64,000 bases of DNA, taken from positions 537,500,971 through 537,564,970 of the forward strand of contig CM062297.1 in the NCBI GenBank assembly GCA_031216915.1. The letters run 5' to 3'. The position numbers and the translations under genes are program-made. This DNA comes from Pictodentalium vernedei (taxonomy: Eukaryota > Mollusca > Scaphopoda > Dentaliida > Dentaliidae). Below the pieces are notes generated by a model that saw only the letters and a program-made list of their open reading frames with translations, was not told where the DNA came from and made no database searches. Numbering within the stretch: position 1 is the first letter of the stretch; each line of letters starts with the position of its first letter. Below are positions 45,530 to 55,610 of the stretch, one piece after another.

Positions 45530-46663
45530 CACCAATTTCTGCCAGTCAGTTTAACCAGTTCCTAAGCTCATCACTTAGTTTAAATCAATTTTGTGTACTT
45601 TTTTGTCATGTTTGAAACCAATCAGGGTTCAGTAAATGAAAACAATTTTTCGGCGGCATATTAAAAGAAAAAAACGTTTCAGTATGAAATGTCTGTGCCA
45701 GTGCGATTTTTTAACCTCAAACACACACAGGCGAGTGCCAGAGTTCATATATGCCCAAAAACAAAATAGGTTCTAATTTCAATCATGTGTATGTATTTCC
45801 TAAATAAAATTATTATTTATATATTTATTTATTGATTATTTTAAATTTTTTATTTATTTATTTATTTATTTATTTGGTTGATTCATTTATTTAAATTATT
45901 ATTATTATTTTTATTTTTATTTTTAATTTTTCATACCTTTCACACAATGTAGAGGTTCAGAAGGTAAAACACACAATTTCTACGTGGTGTAAAATATTTT
46001 CCGTCATAAACCTCCGTCGGGGGATATTCATTCCAACTGATAACATTCGTGCGGCATCATGATCTTTGGCGTTATTTTTTCATTTATTTCTTTAGTCTCA
46101 ATATATTTTATCAAACCATTTTTTCATATTATTTTCACATACTTCTGAAGCCAGTAAAGCAAACCGCTCCCGATTGGTTTTACTTAAATCAAAGCCAACC
46201 AATAGGGCTTCATGGGGTCAGTAAAGCAAACCACTCACTGACTGATTAAAATTCAATGGAAGCCAATCAATAGGGCTTCATCTAATTTGTTTGGACGACA
46301 CAAACTGAGTTGTGAAAAACAAACTTGGGACATCTCAGATTGAAAAGAATTAATTAGATGAGTGACATTTGTCAGCTTGTTACCGAGTTTAATTATATAC
46401 TGAGCTGTGAAAAACACCCCCAGCCCACATATGGATATATACCATGCATGCCCTCCCAAAGTTGGATTCATTTTCCTCAAAGTCTCTTTGAAAAAGCCAA
46501 ACCAAGCGAAACGCGTCGAGACAGACGGATTATTTTCTACCTTTGCTGAAGACTGCAACCAATCCAGGTATCTTCTTTAATAGGTAATATTTAATTTTCC
46601 AATTTTATTTATTTCATCACTTTTATATTTTATTTATACTTAATTCAGCTACTTTCTTTAAAA
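45530..46663 (+). other. PLE 3' region / inter-ORF spacer, unit 1 to unit 2
   Basis: 1134 bp with a (TTTA)n stretch (about 45830-45890), short direct repeats 'gtaaagcaaacc(g/a)ctc' and 'caatagggcttcat', and a hammerhead-like motif at 46483-46520. As the pseudo-LTR part it is the likely location of promoter and RNA-processing signals. The spacer between units 2 and 3 is the same except for 4 extra bases in (TTTA)n. Confidence 0.8.
46483..46520 (+). ncRNA. Hammerhead-ribozyme-like motif (degenerate), PLE
   Basis: 'tttgaaaaagcc' followed by 'gcgaaacgcgtcgag' has the spacing of the minimal hammerhead found in many PLE pseudo-LTRs (CTGANGA-AGC ... GC-GAAAC-GCGTC). The 3' half fits exactly; the CUGANGA box is altered (UUGAAAA), so activity is doubtful. 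Cleavage would fall after GTC at about 46517. Confidence 0.4.
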
Positions 46664-48163
46664 ATGGCAAGAAAAGGGCAGATGCATCAGAGGCAGAGAG
46701 TTGCCCAGTCCGGAACTGGCCAGGAACTATCGTTCCAGGCTTATTCTAGGCTGGTCAAGGCTTTGTTTCAGGTGCTTCAATGTTTGCACCACATTGGGCT
46801 ATTAGAGCACCATTTGGCAAATCGGGATTTCCCGAAACAGCTGGAGAAGAAAGTAGATGAGTTAGGTGGCTTTCTAAAGCCAGCTCTTCCCACCCCACAC
46901 ATTTTTTCTGTTTTTCGACAGATTAGTGTGGGATGGGCCAATCAAACGTTAAATGCTTTAGTTGAGCATTATAAGATAAATTTAAACCAGTTGAAGTCTA
47001 AGATAACTTTGGCTATGCGACCACCTCCTGGACTCGAAAAAATAGACTTCAACAGCGCTTCGGCGCGTGCCTTGATCTGGGCTAAAAAGAACTTTAAAAA
47101 TAAGTTGACAGATAAGACGATTTCGGCCTATGAGTCTTACATTTCGGAACTTCGCCCAGCGTCTGGAGTAAGGAACAATACGGGAGGGAGCAAGCAAACT
47201 CCGGCCCGTGTTGTCCCTCTACCCCAACGCGAAAAGCAAAATAAGAAAAGATCAGGGCAAAGCACTTCTCCCTCTTCTTTTCCTTCTACTTCTTCTTTCT
47301 CTCAGAGTAAGCGCCTCAATTTGCAAACATCTCCGGTCCATATTGTGACTGAAGATGCTCGCAAATTGAGTAACGCTGTCTCGCCTCGTCTTGCTCCTCT
47401 ACCTCCTACTCCTCCTCAGCCTTTCTTCTCTGGTTCTCCTAGTGCTCTCACTAGAACTCCCCCTCCTCCTTCTGTTTCTTCTCCCGCTTCTGTTTCCTCT
47501 CCTGCTTCTGTTTCTTCTCCCCCTTCTCCTGCCTCTAGTGTGGTTCAACCAGGTATATCGTACTCAGAGAAAGTCAAATCACCGAGCCGCAACTCGGGCC
47601 GCTCATTTGATTCTAAATTCTCCCAGTTTCGGCATAAAAGCGGAGTTAATTTTGACAAAAGGAATTGGCACCTCCCCGATGTTTGTAAAAACATCCTTAT
47701 GATTGGAAGTTCAAATTTAGGACGCATTGATCGAAATCCCCATCCGGACATCCAGGTGGAGTGTTACCCCGGCGCCAAATTCAATCATCTGCGCTCTATG
47801 TTTAAAGGGCACAGGGGCCAGTCCAGTCCCCAAAAAATATTATTAAATATTGGCGTGAATTCTCGAAACGATAATTCTGATCTCGTAGTTAAGCAGTTGC
47901 GGAATATGCTTAGCGATATCAGGGTCAAGTTTAGATCAGCAAAAATTTATTTCGCTGAACTAAACTTTTCGCAAAAACTCCCTCAGGCTGAGAGGAGAAC
48001 CCTGAGCATCATCAACAAAACCATTCGGAAAGTGAAGGACGTTAACGTTATACCTAAAATTGATGACGCGAAGTTTGATGTTGCTCAGGATTTAATCCAT
48101 TGGACCACGAGAACCGCCAATATTATGTACGATCACTGGTTGAACCACCTAAATTTAAACTAA
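46664..48163 (+). CDS. PLE ORF1 (unit 2), SGNH-hydrolase-like C-terminus
   Basis: 499 aa with a good start context (aaaATGg). Residues ~1-170 are a basic, helical N-terminal region I do not recognise ('AYSRLVKALFQVLQCLHHIG', 'ISAYESYISELRPASG'). Residues ~180-310 are low-complexity Ser/Pro rich, with repeated 'SVSSPAS'. Residues ~340-499 look like an SGNH/GDSL-type fold: 'ILMIGSSNLGRI' (block I Ser, but no preceding Asp), 'LLNIGVNSRND' (block III Asn) and 'DLIHWTTRTANIMY' (block V Asp/His spacing). Esterase-like domains are known in ORF1 of some LINEs and in giant rotifer PLEs. The stop TAA at 48161-48163 directly follows a slippery heptamer and ORF2 overlaps in the -1 frame. Confidence 0.85.
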   Translation: MARKGQMHQRQRVAQSGTGQELSFQAYSRLVKALFQVLQCLHHIGLLEHHLANRDFPKQLEKKVDELGGFLKPALPTPHIFSVFRQISVGWANQTLNALVEHYKINLNQLKSKITLAMRPPPGLEKIDFNSASARALIWAKKNFKNKLTDKTISAYESYISELRPASGVRNNTGGSKQTPARVVPLPQREKQNKKRSGQSTSPSSFPSTSSFSQSKRLNLQTSPVHIVTEDARKLSNAVSPRLAPLPPTPPQPFFSGSPSALTRTPPPPSVSSPASVSSPASVSSPPSPASSVVQPGISYSEKVKSPSRNSGRSFDSKFSQFRHKSGVNFDKRNWHLPDVCKNILMIGSSNLGRIDRNPHPDIQVECYPGAKFNHLRSMFKGHRGQSSPQKILLNIGVNSRNDNSDLVVKQLRNMLSDIRVKFRSAKIYFAELNFSQKLPQAERRTLSIINKTIRKVKDVNVIPKIDDAKFDVAQDLIHWTTRTANIMYDHWLNHLNLN

Positions 48164-50472
48164 GTAAAGGCAAAGGTAACAGCCGCCTAACAGATGTGGG
48201 ATTAGGAACTAATGTGGTTAACCTGTCTGGCACCAATGACCTAACAACCCAAGAGAAATCTCTTTTAGATCGCGGTTTAACTTTTGTACCAGCACCAAAG
48301 CCTAAAACTGATAACCAAACAAATTTACCATCATACAACTGTAATTTTCTTAGGCAAATGAAATTAGCCGACCGCTTTAGAAACTCCAGCGGTCGGAAAC
48401 TTCCTTTTACAGAATCATCTGGTTGGTCACCTCCAGATAGTGAAGTAGATCCCGAAATTATTGAGGCTAGCAAACGAATCATCCAAAAGGTGTTCAGCAT
48501 GAACATACTCTCCGATAAAGACAATTTAACAGCTGGTGAACGGAGAGCCCTCACGAAACTTCGTAAAAATAAGAAATTAGTTATTAAACCAGCCGACAAA
48601 GGTGGGTCGGTAGTTGTTCTATCTCGGGATAATTATATAAAGGAGGCCATGAGACAACTCAGCAATACTAAACATTATAAGAAAATAGATTCACTTATTT
48701 GGCCTAGTAATATCGAAAAATTCAATAAAATCTTAAAATTTCTCCTCGACGAAGGTCACATTACCAAAAAACAATTGAAATATTTAACAGCTAAGCTCAG
48801 TGCTCAAACAAGACAATTTTATATCCTACCAAAGATCCACAAGGACCGTTCTTCATGGACGGATGACTTAACTCCACCCGGGAGGCCAATTGTATCAGAT
48901 TGTAATTCGGAATCTTATGCGATTTCGGAATTAATTGACTATCATCTGAAACCTATAGCAAATAGACATCCGAGCTATCTAAAAAATACACAGGATTTCC
49001 TGTCAAAAATTTCGAAATTAAAAATATCGAAAAATGCAATTCTGGCTACTTTGGATATCGACAGTATGTATACGAACATTGATATTGATAAAGGTGTTAA
49101 ATCAGTTATAAATGCATTTGAAAAATATCCGGATGCGAAACGCCCAGATGAACAAATTTTGGATCTTTTAGAGCTGAGCTTAAAAGGTAATGACTTTCAA
49201 TTCAATGGAGAATATTTTCTACAAATAATGGGTTGTCCTATGGGCAAAAGATTCAGTCCTAATTTTGCAAGCATTTATGTAGCGGAATGGGAGGAAAATG
49301 CCTTAAGCAAATGTGCAAAGCATCCTCTCATATATCTCAGGTATTTAGATGACATTTTTATTATTTGGGAACATTCAAAAGAAGATTTTGATGAATTTTT
49401 AGAAATTTTGAACAATCACGATCCAAATATTAAATTGAAAGCTACTATCAGTGAAAATTCTGTTGATTTTCTCGATGTGACCATGTATAAAGGCAAGCAA
49501 TTTCAGGCGTCCGGTCATTTAGATTATAAAGTGTATTTTAAACCAACTGATTCACATCAATTGTTGCACACAAAATCATTTCATCCTCAACATACATTTA
49601 AAGGTATCATCAAATCACAACTCATTCGTTTCCACCGCAATTCAAGTGATAAGGTAAATTTCAATGAGGCTTGTTCTACTCTATTTGGCGCCCTCAGATC
49701 GAGAGGGTACTCGCTGCGCCTCTTGCGTAGCCTGAAATCCCAAACCCTGAAAAAGCTCGAAAGTCCAGCTGAAACTACCGATTTCGAACCACTGAAGATT
49801 GAACACAACAGACCGTTGCAGAATGGTAGTGGCGCGGTATTTAATTGCAAAAAGCCTCGTTGTAGACTGCATACTTTTATGCCTGATCAGAAAGAGGAAT
49901 TTTCCTCCGAACAAACGAAAAATCATTATCAGATCCGTAACCCCCTCCATTGTGATTCACCAAACATTATTTACCTTATCACTTGTAAGCGATGTCGGAA
50001 ACAGTATGTTGGTCAAAGTCAAAATCCTTTTCGAGAACGTGCTACTAGACACAAACAGGATATAAAACATAATGCTGATGCCCCAGTAGCACAACATTTT
50101 AACCTTCCTGGCCATTCTTTGGACGATTTCGAAATCCATCCTATTGAACAACCACCAATTAAAGACACATTAGAAGAAACGGATGAATTTAGAAAAAAAC
50201 GTGAAGCTTTTTGGATCAATACGCTTCAAACTCTCTGGCCATTTGGTATGAACATATCAGAGGGCGAATGCGAAAGGAGGTCCATCATTCCTTTCACTTT
50301 AACATACAACAGAATGAATATCGAAATAGCAAAAATGTTAAAAGATGAATTCAATTTTACCAATGCTAAATTAAATGAACCTTTGAATCTTCGACCTGTC
50401 ATCGCCTATAAGAAAAACAAAAGCTTGCGTAACATCCTTGTAAGGACTAAATTAGAGCCCATCAATGAATAA
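48100..50472 (+). CDS. PLE ORF2 (unit 2): reverse transcriptase with GIY-YIG endonuclease
   Basis: 790 codons open, without an ATG near the start (first ATG at about codon 87), in the -1 frame relative to ORF1. Probably translated as an ORF1-ORF2 fusion after frameshifting at 48154-48160. RT: 'KPADKGGSVVVLSRDNY' (~160-180), 'FYILPKIHKD', 'PGRPIVSDCNS', 'ATLDIDSMYTNI', 'QIMGCPMGKRFSPNFA' and the catalytic YLDD at residues ~415-418. After a Cys-containing linker, a GIY-YIG nuclease spans ~620-720: 'NIIYLITCKRC', 'QYVGQSQNPFRERATRH' and 'KKREAFWINTLQTLWPFGMN'. RT plus C-terminal GIY-YIG is diagnostic of canonical endonuclease-bearing PLEs. All motifs appear intact. Confidence 0.95.
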   Translation: MDHENRQYYVRSLVEPPKFKLSKGKGNSRLTDVGLGTNVVNLSGTNDLTTQEKSLLDRGLTFVPAPKPKTDNQTNLPSYNCNFLRQMKLADRFRNSSGRKLPFTESSGWSPPDSEVDPEIIEASKRIIQKVFSMNILSDKDNLTAGERRALTKLRKNKKLVIKPADKGGSVVVLSRDNYIKEAMRQLSNTKHYKKIDSLIWPSNIEKFNKILKFLLDEGHITKKQLKYLTAKLSAQTRQFYILPKIHKDRSSWTDDLTPPGRPIVSDCNSESYAISELIDYHLKPIANRHPSYLKNTQDFLSKISKLKISKNAILATLDIDSMYTNIDIDKGVKSVINAFEKYPDAKRPDEQILDLLELSLKGNDFQFNGEYFLQIMGCPMGKRFSPNFASIYVAEWEENALSKCAKHPLIYLRYLDDIFIIWEHSKEDFDEFLEILNNHDPNIKLKATISENSVDFLDVTMYKGKQFQASGHLDYKVYFKPTDSHQLLHTKSFHPQHTFKGIIKSQLIRFHRNSSDKVNFNEACSTLFGALRSRGYSLRLLRSLKSQTLKKLESPAETTDFEPLKIEHNRPLQNGSGAVFNCKKPRCRLHTFMPDQKEEFSSEQTKNHYQIRNPLHCDSPNIIYLITCKRCRKQYVGQSQNPFRERATRHKQDIKHNADAPVAQHFNLPGHSLDDFEIHPIEQPPIKDTLEETDEFRKKREAFWINTLQTLWPFGMNISEGECERRSIIPFTLTYNRMNIEIAKMLKDEFNFTNAKLNEPLNLRPVIAYKKNKSLRNILVRTKLEPINE
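48154..48160 (+). promoter_or_regulatory. -1 ribosomal frameshift slippery site UUUAAAC (unit 2)
   Basis: In the ORF1 frame the heptamer reads U UUA AAC and is followed immediately by the ORF1 stop UAA. Slipping back one base continues in ORF2 through 'FKLSKGKG'. It is one of the strongest known eukaryotic -1 slippery heptamers (as in coronaviruses). A short hairpin CCTAA...TTAGG is visible about 27 nt downstream; a stronger structure would need folding. Confidence 0.8.
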
Positions 50473-51610
50473 CACCAATTTCTGCCAGTCAGTTTAACCA
50501 GTTCCTAAGCTCATCACTTAGTTTAAATCAATTTTGTGTACTTTTTTGTCATGTTTGAAACCAATCAGGGTTCAGTAAATGAAAACAATTTTTCGGCGGC
50601 ATATTAAAAGAAAAAAACGTTTCAGTATGAAATGTCTGTGCCAGTGCGATTTTTTAACCTCAAACACACACGGGCGAGTGCCAGAGTTCATATATGCCCA
50701 AAAACAAAATAGGTTCTAATTTCAATCATGTGTATGTATTTCCTAAATAAAATTATTATTTATATATTTATTTATTGATTATTTTAAATTTTTTATTTAT
50801 TTATTTATTTATTTATTTATTTGGTTGATTCATTTATTTAAATTATTATTATTATTTTTATTTTTATTTTTAATTTTTCATACCTTTCACACAATGTAGA
50901 GGTTCAGAAGGTAAAACACACAATTTCTACATGGTGTAAAATATTTTCCGTCATAAACCTCCGTCGGGGGATATTCATTCCAACTGATAACATTCGTGCG
51001 GCATCATGATCTTTGGCGTTATTTTTTCATTTATTTCTTTAGTCTCAATATATTTTATCAAACCATTTTTTCATATTATTTTCACATACTTCTGAAGCCA
51101 GTAAAGCAAACCGCTCCCGATTGGTTTTACTTAAATCAAAGCCAACCAATAGGGCTTCATGGGGTCAGTAAAGCAAACCACTCACTGACTGATTAAAATT
51201 CAATGGAAGCCAATCAATAGGGCTTCATCTAATTTGTTTGGACGACACAAACTGAGTTGTGAAAAACAAACTTGGGACATCTCAGATTGAAAAGAATTAA
51301 TTAGATGAGTGACATTTGTCAGCTTGTTACCGAGTTTAATTATATACTGAGCTGTGAAAAACACCCCCAGCCCACATATGGATATATACCATGCATGCCC
51401 TCCCAAAGTTGGATTCATTTTCCTCAAAGTCTCTTTGAAAAAGCCAAACCAAGCGAAACGCGTCGAGACAGACGGATTATTTTCTACCTTTGCTGAAGAC
51501 TGCAACCAATCCAGGTATCTTCTTTAATAGGTAATATTTAATTTTCCAATTTTATTTATTTCATCACTTTTATATTTTATTTATACTTAATTCAGCTACT
51601 TTCTTTAAAA
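50473..51610 (+). other. PLE 3' region / inter-ORF spacer, unit 2 to unit 3
   Basis: 1138 bp, near-identical to 45530-46663, including (TTTA)n at about 50777-50840 and the hammerhead-like motif at 51430-51467. Confidence 0.8.
51430..51467 (+). ncRNA. Hammerhead-ribozyme-like motif (degenerate), second PLE copy
   Basis: Identical to the motif at 46483-46520, with the same altered CUGANGA box. Confidence 0.4.
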
Positions 51611-53110
51611 ATGGCAAGAAAAGGGCAGATGCATCAGAGGCAGAGAGTTGCCCAGTCCGGAACTGGCCAGGAACTATCGTTCCAGGCTTATTCTAGGCTG
51701 GTCAAGGCTTTGTTTCAGGTGCTTCAATGTTTGCACCACATTGGGCTATTAGAGCACCATTTGGCAAATCGGGATTTCCCGAAACAGCTGGAGAAGAAAG
51801 TAGATGAGTTAGGTGGCTTTCTAAAGCCAGCTCTTCCCACCCCACACATTTTTTCTGTTTTTCGACAGATTAGTGTGGGATGGGCCAATCAAATGTTAAA
51901 TGCTTTAGTTGAGCATTATAAGATAAATTTAAACCAGTTGAAGTCTAAGATAACTTTGGCTATGCGACCACCTCCTGGACTCGAAAAAATAGACTTCAAC
52001 AGCGCTTCGGCGCGTGCCTTGATCTGGGCTAAAAAGAACTTTAAAAATAAGTTGACAGATAAGACGATTTCGGCCTATGAGTCTTACATTTCGGAACTTC
52101 GCCCAGCGTCTGGAGTAAGGAACAATACGGGAGGGAGCAAGCAAACTCCGGCCCGTGTTGTCCCTCTACCCCAACGCGAAAAGCAAAATAAGAAAAGATC
52201 AAGGCAAAGCACTTCTCCCTCTTCTTTTCCTTCTACTTCTTCTTTCTCTCAGAGTAAGCGCCTCAATTTGCAAACATCTCCGGTCCATATTGTGACTGAA
52301 GATGCTCGCAAATTGAGTAACGCTGTCTCGCCTCGTCTTGCTCCTCTACCTCCTACTCCTCCTCAGCCTTTCTTCTCTGGTTCTCCTAGTGCTCTCACTA
52401 GAACTCCCCCTCCTCCTTCTGTTTCTTCTCCCGTTTCTGTTTCCTCTCCTGCTTCTGTTTCTTCTCCCCCTTCTCCTGCCTCTAGTGTGGTTCAACCAGG
52501 TATATCGTACTCAGAGAAAGTCAAATCACCGAGCCGCAACTCGGGCCGCTCATTTGATTCTAAATTCTCCCAGTTTCGGCATAAAAGCGGAGTTAATTTT
52601 GACAAAAGGAATTGGCGCCTCCCCGATGTTTGTAAAAACATCCTTATGATTGGAAGTTCAAATTTAGGACGCATTGATCGAAATACCCATCCGGACATCC
52701 AGGTGGAGTGTTACCCCGGCGCCAAATTCAATCATCTGCGCTCTATGTTTAAAGGGCACAGGGGCCAGTCCAGTCCCCAAAAAATATTATTAAATATTGG
52801 CGTGAATTCTCGAAACGATAATTCTGATCTCGTAGTTAAGCAGTTGCGGAATATGCTTAGCGATATCAGGGTCAAGTTTAGATCAGCAAAAATTTATTTC
52901 GCTGAACTAAACTTTTCGCAAAAACTCCCTCAGGCTGAGAGGAGAACCCTGAGCATCATCAACGAAACCATTCGGAAAGTGAAGGACGTTAACGTTATAC
53001 CTAAAATTGATGACGCGAAGTTTGATGTTGCTCAGGATTTAATCCATTGGACCACGAGAACCGCCAATATTATGTACAATCACTGGTTGAACCACCTAAA
53101 TTTAAACTAA
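51611..53110 (+). CDS. PLE ORF1 (unit 3)
   Basis: 499 aa, intact, differing from unit 2 ORF1 at a handful of residues (for example Thr to Met in 'NQTLNAL', Gly to Arg in 'KRSGQ', Ala to Val in the Ser/Pro repeat, His to Arg in 'NWHLPD', Lys to Glu in 'INKTIRK'). The SGNH-like blocks are unchanged. Confidence 0.85.
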   Translation: MARKGQMHQRQRVAQSGTGQELSFQAYSRLVKALFQVLQCLHHIGLLEHHLANRDFPKQLEKKVDELGGFLKPALPTPHIFSVFRQISVGWANQMLNALVEHYKINLNQLKSKITLAMRPPPGLEKIDFNSASARALIWAKKNFKNKLTDKTISAYESYISELRPASGVRNNTGGSKQTPARVVPLPQREKQNKKRSRQSTSPSSFPSTSSFSQSKRLNLQTSPVHIVTEDARKLSNAVSPRLAPLPPTPPQPFFSGSPSALTRTPPPPSVSSPVSVSSPASVSSPPSPASSVVQPGISYSEKVKSPSRNSGRSFDSKFSQFRHKSGVNFDKRNWRLPDVCKNILMIGSSNLGRIDRNTHPDIQVECYPGAKFNHLRSMFKGHRGQSSPQKILLNIGVNSRNDNSDLVVKQLRNMLSDIRVKFRSAKIYFAELNFSQKLPQAERRTLSIINETIRKVKDVNVIPKIDDAKFDVAQDLIHWTTRTANIMYNHWLNHLNLN

Positions 53111-55419
53111 GTAAAGGCAAAGGTAACAGCCGCCTAACAGATGTGGGATTAGGAACTAATGTGGTTAACCTGTCTGGCACCAATGACCTAACAACCCAAG
53201 AGAAATCTCTTTTAGATCGCGGTTTAACTTTTGTACCAGCACCAAAGCCTAAAACTGATAACCAAACAAATTTACCATCATACAACTGTAATTTTCTTAG
53301 GCAAATGAAATTAGCCGACTGCTTTAGAAACTCCAGCGGTCGGAAACTTCCTTTTACAGAATCATCTGGTTGGTCACCTCCAGATAGTGAAGTAGATCCC
53401 GAAATTATTGAGGCTAGCAAACGAATCATCCAAAAGGTGTTCAGCATGAACATGCTCTCCGATAAAGACAATTTAACAGCTGGTGAACGGAGAGCCCTCA
53501 CGAAACTTCGTAAAAATAAGAAATTAGTTATTAAACCAGCCGACAAAGGTGGGTCGGTAGTTGTTCTATCTCGGGATAATTATATAAAGGAGGCCATGAG
53601 ACAACTCAGCAATACTAAACATTATAAGAAAATAGATTCACTTATTTGGCCTAGTAATATCGAAAAATTCAATAAAATCTTAAAATTTCTCCTCGACGAA
53701 GGTCACATTACCAAAAAACAATTGAAATATTTAACAGCTAGGCTCAGTGCTCAAACAAGACAATTTTATATCCTACCAAAGATCCACAAGGACCGTTCTT
53801 CATGGACGGATGACTTAACTCCACCCGGGAGGCCAATTGTATCAGATTGTAATTCGGAATCTTATGCGATTTCGGAATTAATTGACTATCATCTGAAACC
53901 TATAGCAAATAGACATCCGAGCTATCTAAAAAATACACAGGATTTCCTGTCAAAAATTTCGAAATTAAAAATATCGAAAAATGCAATTCTGGCTACTTTG
54001 GATATTGACAGTATGTATACGAACATTGATATTGATAAAGGTGTTAAATCAGTTAAAAATGCATTTGAAAAATATCCGGATGCGAAACGCCCGGATGAAC
54101 AAATTTTGGATCTTTTAGAGCTGAGCTTAAAAGGTAATGACTTTCAATTCAATGGAGAATATTTTCTACAAATAATGGGTTGTCCTATGGGCAAAAGATT
54201 CAGTCCTAATTTTGCAAGCATTTATGTAGTGGAATGGGAGGAAAATGCCTTAAGCAAATGTGCAAAGCATCCTCTCGTATATCTCAGGTATTTAGATGAC
54301 ATTTTTATTATTTGGGAACATTCAAAAGAAGATTTTGATGAATTTTTAGAAATTTTGAACAATCACGATCCAAATATTAAATTGAAAGCTACTATCAGTG
54401 AAAATTCTGTTGATTTTCTCGATGTGACCATGTATAAAGGCAAGCAATTTCAGGCGTCCGGTCATTTAGATTATAAAGTGTATTTTAAACCAACTGATTC
54501 ACATCAATTGTTGCACACAAAATCATTTCATCCTCAACATACATTTAAAGGTATCATCAAATCACAACTCATTCGTTTCCACCGCAATTCAAGTGATAAG
54601 GTAAATTTCAATGAGGCTTGTTCTACTCTATTTGGCGCCCTCAGATCGAGAGGGTACTCGCTGCGCCTCTTGCGTAGCCTGAAATCCCAAACCCTGAAAA
54701 AGCTCGAAAGTCCAGCTGAAACTACCGATTTCGAACCACTGAAGATTGAACACAACAGACCGTTGCAGAATGGTAGTGGCGCGGTATTTAATTGCAAAAA
54801 GCCTCGTTGTAGACTGCATACTTTTATGCCTGATCAGAAAGAGGAATTTTCCTCCGAACAAACGAAAAATCATTATCAGATCCGTAACCCCCTCCATTGT
54901 GATTCACCAAACATTATTTACCTTATCACTTGTAAGCGATGTCGGAAACAGTATGTTGGTCAAAGTCAAAATCCTTTTCGAGAACGTGCTACTAGACACA
55001 AACAGGATATAAAACATAATGCTGATGCCCCAGTAGCACAACATTTTAACCTTCCTGGCCATTCTTTAGACGATTTCGAAATCCATCCTATTGAACAACC
55101 ACCAATTAAAGACACATTAGAAGAAACGGATGAATTTAGAAAAAAACGTGAAGCTTTTTGGATCAATACGCTTCAAACTCTCTGGCCATTTGGTATGAAC
55201 ATATCAGAGGGCGAATGCGAAAGGAGGTCCATCATTCCTTTCACTTTAACGTACAACAGAATGAATATCGAAATAGCAAAAATGTTAAAAGATGAATTCA
55301 ATTTTACCAATGCTAAATTAAATGAACCTTTGAATCTTCGACCTGTCATCGCCTATAAGAAAAACAAAAGCTTGCGTAACATCCTTGTAAGGACTAAATT
55401 AGAGCCCATCAATGAATAA
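53047..55419 (+). CDS. PLE ORF2 (unit 3): reverse transcriptase with GIY-YIG endonuclease
   Basis: 790 codons, intact, same domain layout and frame relation as unit 2. Differences are conservative, such as Ile to Met in 'MNILSDK', Lys to Arg in 'LTAKLSAQ', Ile to Lys in 'KSVINAF' and Ile to Val before YLDD. The catalytic YLDD and the GIY-YIG residues are kept. Confidence 0.95.
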   Translation: MDHENRQYYVQSLVEPPKFKLSKGKGNSRLTDVGLGTNVVNLSGTNDLTTQEKSLLDRGLTFVPAPKPKTDNQTNLPSYNCNFLRQMKLADCFRNSSGRKLPFTESSGWSPPDSEVDPEIIEASKRIIQKVFSMNMLSDKDNLTAGERRALTKLRKNKKLVIKPADKGGSVVVLSRDNYIKEAMRQLSNTKHYKKIDSLIWPSNIEKFNKILKFLLDEGHITKKQLKYLTARLSAQTRQFYILPKIHKDRSSWTDDLTPPGRPIVSDCNSESYAISELIDYHLKPIANRHPSYLKNTQDFLSKISKLKISKNAILATLDIDSMYTNIDIDKGVKSVKNAFEKYPDAKRPDEQILDLLELSLKGNDFQFNGEYFLQIMGCPMGKRFSPNFASIYVVEWEENALSKCAKHPLVYLRYLDDIFIIWEHSKEDFDEFLEILNNHDPNIKLKATISENSVDFLDVTMYKGKQFQASGHLDYKVYFKPTDSHQLLHTKSFHPQHTFKGIIKSQLIRFHRNSSDKVNFNEACSTLFGALRSRGYSLRLLRSLKSQTLKKLESPAETTDFEPLKIEHNRPLQNGSGAVFNCKKPRCRLHTFMPDQKEEFSSEQTKNHYQIRNPLHCDSPNIIYLITCKRCRKQYVGQSQNPFRERATRHKQDIKHNADAPVAQHFNLPGHSLDDFEIHPIEQPPIKDTLEETDEFRKKREAFWINTLQTLWPFGMNISEGECERRSIIPFTLTYNRMNIEIAKMLKDEFNFTNAKLNEPLNLRPVIAYKKNKSLRNILVRTKLEPINE
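53101..53107 (+). promoter_or_regulatory. -1 ribosomal frameshift slippery site UUUAAAC (unit 3)
   Basis: Same heptamer, phase and adjacent UAA (53108-53110) as in unit 2. Confidence 0.8.
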
Positions 55420-55607
55420 CACCAATTTCTGCCAGTCAGTTTAACCAGTTCCTAAGCTCATCACTTAGTTTAAATCAATTTTGTGTACTTTTTTGTCATG
55501 TTTGAAACCAATCAGGGTTCAGTAAATGAAAACAATTTTTCGGCGGCATATTAAAAGAAAAAAACGTTTCAGTATGAAATGTCTGTGCCAGTGCGATTTT
55601 TTAACCT

Positions 55608-55610
<3 letters not shown>

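Noticed and set aside
46320-46400. A hammerhead core at 'agatgagtgac...tttgtca'
   Set aside because: It has a GATGAG and a small hairpin but no GAAA box at the required position.
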